NCBI GenBank assembly: GCA_030248295.1
Contig: JASANH010000959.1
Coordinates: 1-64,000 of the forward strand
DNA: 64,000 nt
Direction: 5' to 3'
Origin: Mesodorylaimus sp. YZB2_4
Lineage: Eukaryota; Nematoda; Enoplea; Dorylaimida; Dorylaimidae
Shown here piece after piece: positions 57,086 to 64,000 of the stretch (the stretch's first letter is position 1; the number at the start of each line of letters is the position of its first letter). The position numbers and the translations under genes are program-made. A model generated the notes under the pieces. It was not told where the DNA came from. It worked only from the letters and a program-made list of their open reading frames with translations, and ran no database searches.

Positions 57086-59340
57086 CAGTAACCACTATGT
57101 ACTGCAGATGCGATGGGGTGGTATCGTTTCGGACTCGAACCAAATCGGATCAAAGGGGTGAAAATTAGCTTTGTTCCCGTTGAATATCTGATATCTCTGA
57201 CAGCTTCTCAATACATATTTGAAGCTGTCATTATAGCCCACTTTGATTGAGCGGCCACGGCCATCTCATACCCTGCGTAAATCAGGAAACATGCAAGGGC
57301 CTAACTTGTAGACCCAGTGCTAACGATGAAGGGGCTTATTTACTAAAAGTTTCAAGGCATACTCTGTGTCACTTCCGCATATACTTGAAATGACTTTCAA
57401 GACAATAACTTACAACAGCCAACCACCAGCTCTATGCTTTCTGATGGCGTGAGTTGTCCATGGAAACGGCACTGAAACGAGGGGAAGGGATCAACAAGTG
57501 CGCGCCTAAAATCTGTTGCCGAGTGAGTCACCGCCATTTTCCAACTGGGAGAACCAACATTACAAAGGCAGTGCCATCAATGCTAACGTCTGGATAAGAT
57601 CGGATCCCGTCTGGATTCGATCCGATCTGGACGCGAGTTTCAAGTTATGGTAGTGCGGTCATTTATGAGCAGTATGAATCTCTTTTACATCATCAGCTTG
57701 TGAAGTAGGTACCCCTAATCCATGATAGACCCTTGGTGAGCAGTGTGATAGCTTTGAGAGGGCGCTTCATGTGCCACTGCACCATGATAATGAAAATGTT
57801 TCTCGTGTATAGCAGCCTTCTGAAAAATTGTGAAGCGTTTGTGATTGGTCAAGAAAATTATATTTGTTTTATATGATCTAATCCGAAATTTTTCTGTCTG
57901 ATCCGACAAACGCCCTCCGATCCGGCCATGAGTTCCCATGGTCGCGCTACACAAGGTGCATCAAGCGCTCGCTGCGTCCTCACTTGGCGGAAGAAGGTTC
58001 ACTCTGAACGGAATCTCGACTTACCGGCGAGTTTCCCTGGTGCCTCAAGTGCGCATTCCAGAAATAAGTCTGGTAGAGAGTACAACATCCGCAGGGAACC
58101 AAGGCCACAGCGATGCGCCTCCAGTGAAGAGCACCGATCTTCCGACCGCCAGGAATGATGGTTCGAAAAGCTGCAGTAAACAGACCGCGCAATATCTGCG
58201 TTTTCCTAGGATATACTTTAGATGGTCTGATCCACAGCAATGTGATAAAAGGACTAAAGATACACCGCACCCGGCGCAAGCCCTCATCAGGGTAGTCCAA
58301 AAGGGACAGACGAGATTCAATGCTCCCCCTTACCCACCGAAGTTGTCCATATTTATCAACTTGCTTTTCTGAGCTTTCGCACTGTCAGGTTGACAGTGAG
58401 GACATAAAAAATGTAGTTTCTGTATCGAATAATAGACAAATTTCTCTGAAAAGTTTCATAGAGCCGGTGGGATGCCTGATCCAATATTTTGGATGTAGAC
58501 TTTCAGATCAGATCGGATCAACCCGGTTTGGCTAGAAGAAATACAGTACATCCAAAGCGATACGTGCCAGGCACTGGATGCAAAGCTTCAGTAGGTGATT
58601 CGAGAGATTAGTTTCTATTTTATTTACTAGGTCATAATTGAGCATTTTAGAGATGACACGACCAAGCTTTTATTTAGCTTTTATTTTAGCGGAAGATCCT
58701 TGGTTCCTGATGACTTCTCCATTAAAAGCTTTAAAGTTTGAAACAGTTAAAGTATTTGAAAGCTTTTTTAAACCAAGGAACAAGGAAGCCAATAAATAAT
58801 TAATCATCACCGTTAAATCTTTCTTACGAGCTTCGCCTTTTCTCGAGACATTGGTTTTCATGCTTCTTTGAAAATATTACTGCAGGAATGCCCCCTATTG
58901 TCAACTCTGAACCTAGCAGCTTGAATGCAGGCCCCCTGGCATGAAATGGAGCCTGGAAAGCCTCGTCTCCCCTGGAACCTTTGTACATTATGGTTTCTTG
59001 CATGGACTTGCACACAGGGTATGATAAAAGCTTACGGTCTGTATTTGTGAACAATCAGGACTTGCGATGTTTTTAGTGCAGATGATGTGAGGAGTGAGAA
59101 AGAAACACAGCGAGTGAAGTGGGAATAACTTCACCGTTATTTCTCGTTAGGTGACTCGAACAGGGCCTAAAATTTTACAATAGTCATGAAAATAGCTGCA
59201 AGAAAGTGGTGGCTAGAAGCTTAGGTGACGGAAGCAAGCTTGAACAGCGATTAAACTGTTTTCTTTTGCCGCAGATGGTCAAAGTATGATTGGCGGGGAT
59301 GTTTTTGACGAATCCGGATCTACAGTGAGTTCTGGCCTTA
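57086..59340. other. no gene recognised
   Basis: The word gatccgatc and its variants recur near 57598-57630, 57898-57925 and 58505-58522, possibly marking ends of an old repeat. Frames at 57928-58372 overlap on both strands without a recognisable domain. Confidence 0.45.
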
Positions 59341-59387
59341 CTAAACTGTACATGCACACCTACATGTTCTCCCATACTGTAGAAAAC

Positions 59388-59530
59388 ATGCTCGCATGGA
59401 CGCATCTTGTGACACACCAACTGTCGACAGCCATAGGCCGCGGGTGCTGTCTCGGCTAGTGCTTACTAGAGCACCCGCGGCCTATGGCTGTCTACAGTTG
59501 GTGTGTCACAAGATGCGTTCATGCGAGCAT
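59388..59530. repeat. large near-perfect palindrome, 61-bp arms
   Basis: Arms 59388-59448 and 59470-59530 are inverted copies with two mismatches (59 of 61), separated by 21 bp. A transcript would form a hairpin of about 60 bp, longer than a usual animal pre-miRNA stem. Confidence 0.93.
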
Positions 59531-59680
59531 TTTTCCTCTATTGGGGCCATTCCATCCTTATCTAGTAAAAGCTCCAGGAAAAAGGAAGCCAGACAATCGG
59601 TATTGCCCCAGCTGACCCGAATATTTACGGCGCGAGGAGCACTTATAATAATTATTTAGGCCTATGATAGTGTTAGAAAT

Positions 59681-59850
59681 GACCTCAAGGTCAAGGTCAA
59701 AATTCTGTCAAAACCCTCGATTGACCGACCCTTGGTCAAAGTCACGGGCAAGGTCAGAAAATTTTTTGGGGTCTGGTCAAGGTCAGGAGCAGGTCAGAAA
59801 ATTTTTTTAAGGGTCGGTCAAGGTCAGGGTCAGGTCAGAATTTCTTGCAC
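59681..59850 (+). repeat. AGGTCA-rich imperfect tandem repeats
   Basis: Units of about 45 bp (ggtcaaggtcagg.gcaggtc followed by agaaaatttttt) repeat two to three times. TCAAGGTCA occurs at 59685, 59691, 59777 and 59818. Shorter related stretches are at 41666-41712 (inverse) and 61545-61600. Confidence 0.8.
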
Positions 59851-60290
59851 CCGGTCAGAGTATGCTGGCAGCGAAAGAAAGTGAATTTAGTCAAATGTTG
59901 GTGAAAACATTTTAAGCTCCTGCCTTCCTGAGTAGGGATCTGGGGGGGGGCAGTTTTACAGCTCTAAATCCCAAAGCATGTCCTAAATCCTAGGACAGTC
60001 CCAAGTCATTTCACAATCAGCTTGGTATCCCAGCCAAGGACACCAGGCAGTCATACAGTAAGTTTAAGACACTCCCTGGTGTCTATATTTCCCAGCAGCG
60101 CTGTCAGGCGCAGGGCAATTTCCCTTGATCTATGGCAATTTTAAGCTGGTCTTTCTAGAGCAACTTTTTGGGCGTCTTGAGATTGTGGCATTTTGCGTTA
60201 GCTCTCTCAAGCCGTAAAAATGATTCTTTTAAGCTTAACTAAAATTCTGTCGTTCCTTTTTTTAACCATTGAGGCCAAAAAGGGACGACA
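59790..60290 (+). repeat. family E, copy 2
   Basis: Reverse complement of 41220-41715. It starts in the AGGTCA-rich run and ends near aaaattctgtcgttcc. A short G run (59943-59950) lies where copy 1 has tgcccccag. Confidence 0.75.
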
Positions 60291-60299
60291 GAATCCCAT

Positions 60300-62198
60300 T
60301 ATCATCATTTTACTCCTTCTTTACCCAAGCAAATGCATGCACTTGACAGGGGAGGGGCGACACAGTATTAATTAAAACTTGTTCGCGTGATAGAGTCACT
60401 AGCAAGCACGATTCCATGGGAAAGAATCACGTAAAACAGTCGCAGAAAACACAAAACTCTGTGGACTCAAAATTATGACTTGGAAAAAACAAATGATGTG
60501 ATTCGTGCAGTCTGCTGACATGACGGTCGTATTTTGTGCATAAAACGAAGATTCCTAAATCGTTATACCCATGGTACCCCTTATAAAATAAACCCAATTC
60601 GGCACGTTTGCAGAGCTCATATAATGTGGACCAGCCTTTCTTAGCCAAGGCATCCTCGTGACGTAGTAAAATTATTCAGATACAGTGGCACAGCAAACTT
60701 CGACCAGTAATGGGTGCCCAGCTTACACGTACAGTATACATTTCCCGCGTTAAATTTTGTGGTATGCTGAAATGTCTTAAGTCAACCTTTTTAATTATGA
60801 AACAAGATAAGACCTGTCTTAGGACGTGCCCAAATCTACGGATGAGCCACCTCTGGGACAGATATTGTGAAGCGTCCGAAATTGGTGTCTCAGCGTTGTC
60901 CCAAGTTGCTGTCTAATAGTGCCCTCAATTCGTACTCTGAAAGATTAGAATCGCACTGTGAAACTGGCCCTTGCTGATTGTAAGTCTGGTGCTATTGCAG
61001 TTGTCTTACTCGTCCAGCAACCTACCAGCCCAGTTGCATAGAATACTCTGTGCCAGCCTAGCGTGTGCTTGCGGATGCCATCCATCCGTGGCCTAGCCAA
61101 TCCTATCTCTTCCCATTTGTTCATATCCAAACTTGGCGTCATTCGAGCGAGGTATTCTCGCTGTACCAGCCGATTCCAGCCTGGTAAGGCGCCTTTTCTC
61201 GGATTACGGCGAAAAGAAATCGATCATGCAGCAGGCAGTTTGAGCAGGAATTGGCGTGTAACGAATGAGATTTATCTTTGATTTTTAATGGGTGTCAGCT
61301 TCTCTAGTTTTCCCAATGCCGTGAAAACAGTTTTGCATATCTTTTTGAGCTTGATAAAAATTCAGTTTCTTGGACTGTCCGTGAAATTTCACGTAATGCT
61401 AGGAGATTGTCAGCTGTAGTGAAATTTCTTGGTAAAATCGGAAACACAGAGAAGCTTTTTGCTGGTGCCGGTTAAGCAAAATTTTTTGTCCGATCACTGT
61501 CAAAGTCAAAGCCAGAAAATTTATAGTTCCCCGCAGGTCAACGGTCAGGTCAGAAAATTTTTTGAGGGGTCGGTCAAGGTCAGGGTCAGGTTAGACAGTG
61601 AAAAACACAGGTCATTGGAACACTAGACCTTGAAGACTCGTTATTGAGCAGCCTCAGGAAAAGTATGTAGCTCATAAACTGTGCGGACAACTTACAAAGT
61701 GCACATGAGAGCGATAGCATACACACCTCATAATATCATGATCGAAGGTGAGAACCATTGTGTATCAGTTTTCGTATGTGTTTTCCTGTTAGCCGTGCGA
61801 TTCTCATATGTGCAATAACTCTCAAAAAGAGCAGTGAACTGCCACAATTAGCAACTTGATGATTTCAATCCCAGCATGGAAAATTTGCCAGTGAAAATAA
61901 GCGGCCAAATGAAATGGAGTCGCTTCCCCCCATCCCAAGCAAAGTTCTTTTTTTGCTTTTTTCACAATGAAAACCGTACCAACCTCTCTCAATTTTTAAA
62001 ACTGATCTTTTTGGTGATAACCGGCTTTGAATATCACCACAAGGCTGTGCCCGCTTACGATTAGATGTACAGTACAATAGCGTCGACCGCATCTGGCTCT
62101 GGATAATTACTGCTAAACATTCAAATACTAGCACATGTTGCAAAAACATTTTTGTTTCGAAAATTCAAAGATTTTTTTTCAATGAAATAACTTTTCAG
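60300..62198. other. no gene recognised
   Basis: An AGGTCA-rich scrap of family E at about 61490-61600. Further 5' exons of the lectin-like gene may lie here but cannot be identified. Confidence 0.4.
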
Positions 62199-62995
62199 TC
62201 ACCTTCCTGCAGTGCATGTCAAAATCCGATTTCAAGCAGCTTTGCGACACCAAATATGGCGGGATCGTGAATGGTGGAAGATGCTTTTTTCTCGGCAGTA
62301 AAGCGGCACCTTGGCCCGACAGCTGGGATGTGTGTGCGGGAGACGGTGGCACGATGTCACAAATTCACACAACGAATGAAATGAACATGATCACGGCCTA
62401 TTTTAAGGTAAAAATACATCAAGGTTTCAATTTAGCGACACAAAAATTTTTCTGAAATGTATGATTTTTTGCGCTAAACGGAAAACTATTGACTGACTAA
62501 CTCAAATGATTTCTTGGTGTCTAATATTTCAGGCGAAAGGAGGCGACACTGCTTGGGTTGGGCATCAGCATGACAGCTCCATCTCGTTTTGCTTCCTGAA
62601 AAATGACTTTCAAGGTTCATACTGGTATGCGGACGCAAGCACCCCAAATCCCAATTTGGTCTCAGCAAATACATGGATCAGAACCCGCAGATCTGATGAC
62701 TGCTCCTTTCGCGACGGCCAATGTACCCACATTTGGTCATCATACTCAAAGTATGGTGATTACTCTTGCACGGCGTCGCTACCACAACTGTGCCAAGTGG
62801 CGAGTAAGTTGTTTCGGACATGCGTTCGAAACGTTTATGTTCTTTCTGGCTGATTCGTCAACAGATCACTACGCTCGTGGGCCGATAAAGAACGGGACCA
62901 GCTCTGACAAAGATGTTGCCCATCCATCTCATCCCTGCAGTAGACCTATCAACAGTTTTTGGCAGCTTGCACTTTTTAATTTCCCGCAAGTGTAG
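62199..62995 (+). CDS. C-type-lectin-like domain protein (exons 2-4)
   Basis: Three exons (62199-62407, 62533-62803, 62865-62995) join in frame through 125- and 61-bp GT-AG introns and end in TAG at 62993-62995. The order of landmarks is that of a C-type-lectin-like domain: GRCFFLG, WPDSWDVCAGDGGTMSQIHT (the W..A...C...GG.L..I strand-helix), the core TAWVGHQ (cf. WIG), WYADAS, WIRTR, and the paired cysteines of CTHIW...YSC...LCQV. The usual calcium/sugar motifs EPN or QPD and WND are not present (PNPN and YGD in their places), so calcium-dependent sugar binding is doubtful. The C-terminal 43 residues are unrelated to the fold. The first exon starts in phase 1, so an upstream exon is required; 56377-56449 is a candidate. 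Such proteins are usually secreted and often linked to immunity in nematodes. Confidence 0.8.
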
Positions 62996-62999
62996 GGCG

Positions 63000-63910
63000 G
63001 ATCGGTTCGGTACTCAGTTTGGTTCGGTTCGCTTCCTGGAACCTGGAACCGGTTCCACCTGGAAGAGTTGAAACTGAAATTTCGATTTGGTGCACCGAAC
63101 CAAAATTTCTTCGGTTCCATGGCACACCAAGCAGCTGGTGTTGCGCAATCGCGGGCAATAGATATAATTTTTGAAAATTTTCATATTTTAATGGGTTTGA
63201 TGTGAGAGCCAGCGCCCAGAGCATTTCCTGCAGGAGCACAGGCAGCGAAACACTAGCTCGCTTGAGTCATACGCCAGCCTGTTGGGAATGGAGTGCGCTT
63301 GCGCGAGAACGCACCCAGCATTTTGATCAGGTTTCATATAATGCTGTGTTCTTTTGACACAAAAAATAGTACGATGTCGTGATTCAGCTTAAAATGTGCC
63401 TTGCTTTCATCTTCTATGATGGAGATTCGCTACGCAGCATGCTTTTGGAGGTAAAGTACCACAGGTGATGGTCTAATTGTAAGTTGAGGCTGAATGGCAT
63501 GGGAAAAACTAGTGCTCTCAGACCGAAAAATTGAACCGAACTGAACGGTTTTGAACCGAGAACTGAACCCATTGGCTACAGCTGAAACCGAAACCACATA
63601 CTGTACGTAGAACCGATCCGGCCGTGAGTCGCATAGCTTTCTGTACCCTTCTCCTCGTTGTCCTGCGGTAAAATGAACTGAAACACGCACAACAGGACAG
63701 CAATAGCCATTTATATTTTTTGGTATTGTGAAATGGTCTATACGTAGATCGCTTCGCCCCGGCCTGTCTCCCCGCCCTCTCGGCCACCCTCGCTTCTGGT
63801 GTGGAGTGCGGCTTACAGATGAAGCGACCACGACTGCCATACACCCCAAATCCTTACTTGTATCATCCAGATTGTGCCCCGTAGTGATTTACAGCGTTTA
63901 TCCTTTATCT
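63000..63910 (-). repeat. family F, copy 2
   Basis: Reverse complement of 55080-55960. It begins five bases after the lectin-like stop codon with ggttcggtactcagtttgg, so the gene's 3' UTR and polyadenylation site would lie in this repeat. Confidence 0.85.
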
Positions 63911-64000
63911 TCTAGACAAACGTGTTTACATAGTGCGTGAAACATGCAGAGAAGGGGAAGAAAACTTCAGGAAATTTACTAGAGACGAGATGTCATGGGA

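Noticed and set aside
59388-59530. miRNA precursor
   Set aside because: The stem is far longer and more perfect than a typical animal pre-miRNA, and the window has other palindromes of template-switch origin. Kept as a palindrome only.

Overview
The window looks like repeat-rich DNA from an invertebrate, most likely a nematode. The evidence is a single-exon seven-transmembrane receptor of the nematode Srsx chemoreceptor type (35354-36322), a five-finger zinc-finger gene of the LIN-29/rotund/ZNF362-384 family (11851-12747, minus), introns of only about 55-145 bp with canonical GT-AG ends, and poly-G/poly-C tracts. I cannot name the species. All comparisons were made by reading; no search or alignment was run.

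Layout. 1-5.1 kb holds two degraded LINEs on the minus strand (a Jockey/CR1-like element at 132-2297 abutting a TX1/L1-like element at 2340-4220) and a second piece of the first family on the plus strand. 5-11.5 kb is nearly empty. 11.8-13.3 kb holds the zinc-finger gene and a decayed extra copy of one of its exons. 15.2-17.3 kb carries a Harbinger-like fragment, a 117-bp mariner MITE, a tRNA-derived SINE and a small MITE. 20.9-24.9 kb and 36.1-41.1 kb are the two arms of an inverted segmental duplication. The spacer (24.9-36.1 kb) holds a two-exon gene (29.7-30.2 kb), a CACTA-type transposase remnant with intact splice sites (30.7-31.4 kb), a fold-back element (32.9-33.8 kb) and the chemoreceptor gene, whose 3' end lies in the right arm and is copied as a pseudogene in the left arm. 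A 5'-truncated TX1-like LINE (37.86-39.21 kb) interrupts the right arm. 43.1-44.1 kb is a coiled-coil ORF running into a transposon copy. 45.3-48.2 kb is a Harbinger-like transposase split by a 2.34-kb TTAA-flanked element with about 575-bp inverted ends. 48.24-48.64 kb is low-complexity sequence that may be an assembly artefact. 49.5-51.8 kb holds two more copies of a repeat family also present in both arms. 52.77-54.66 kb is a pogo/Tigger-like element. 55.1-63.9 kb contains a C-type-lectin-like gene (62199-62995, possibly with a signal-peptide exon at 56377-56449) between two inverted copies of another repeat family.

The genes do not form one pathway. The main theme is genome restructuring: nested mobile elements, inverted copies of many families, and at least four near-perfect short-spacer palindromes. 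For two of these, a paralogous copy in the same window lacks the palindrome, so it arose as a local inverted copy. Likely host genes are the zinc-finger regulator, the chemoreceptor, the lectin-like protein and perhaps the two-exon gene at 29.7-30.2 kb.
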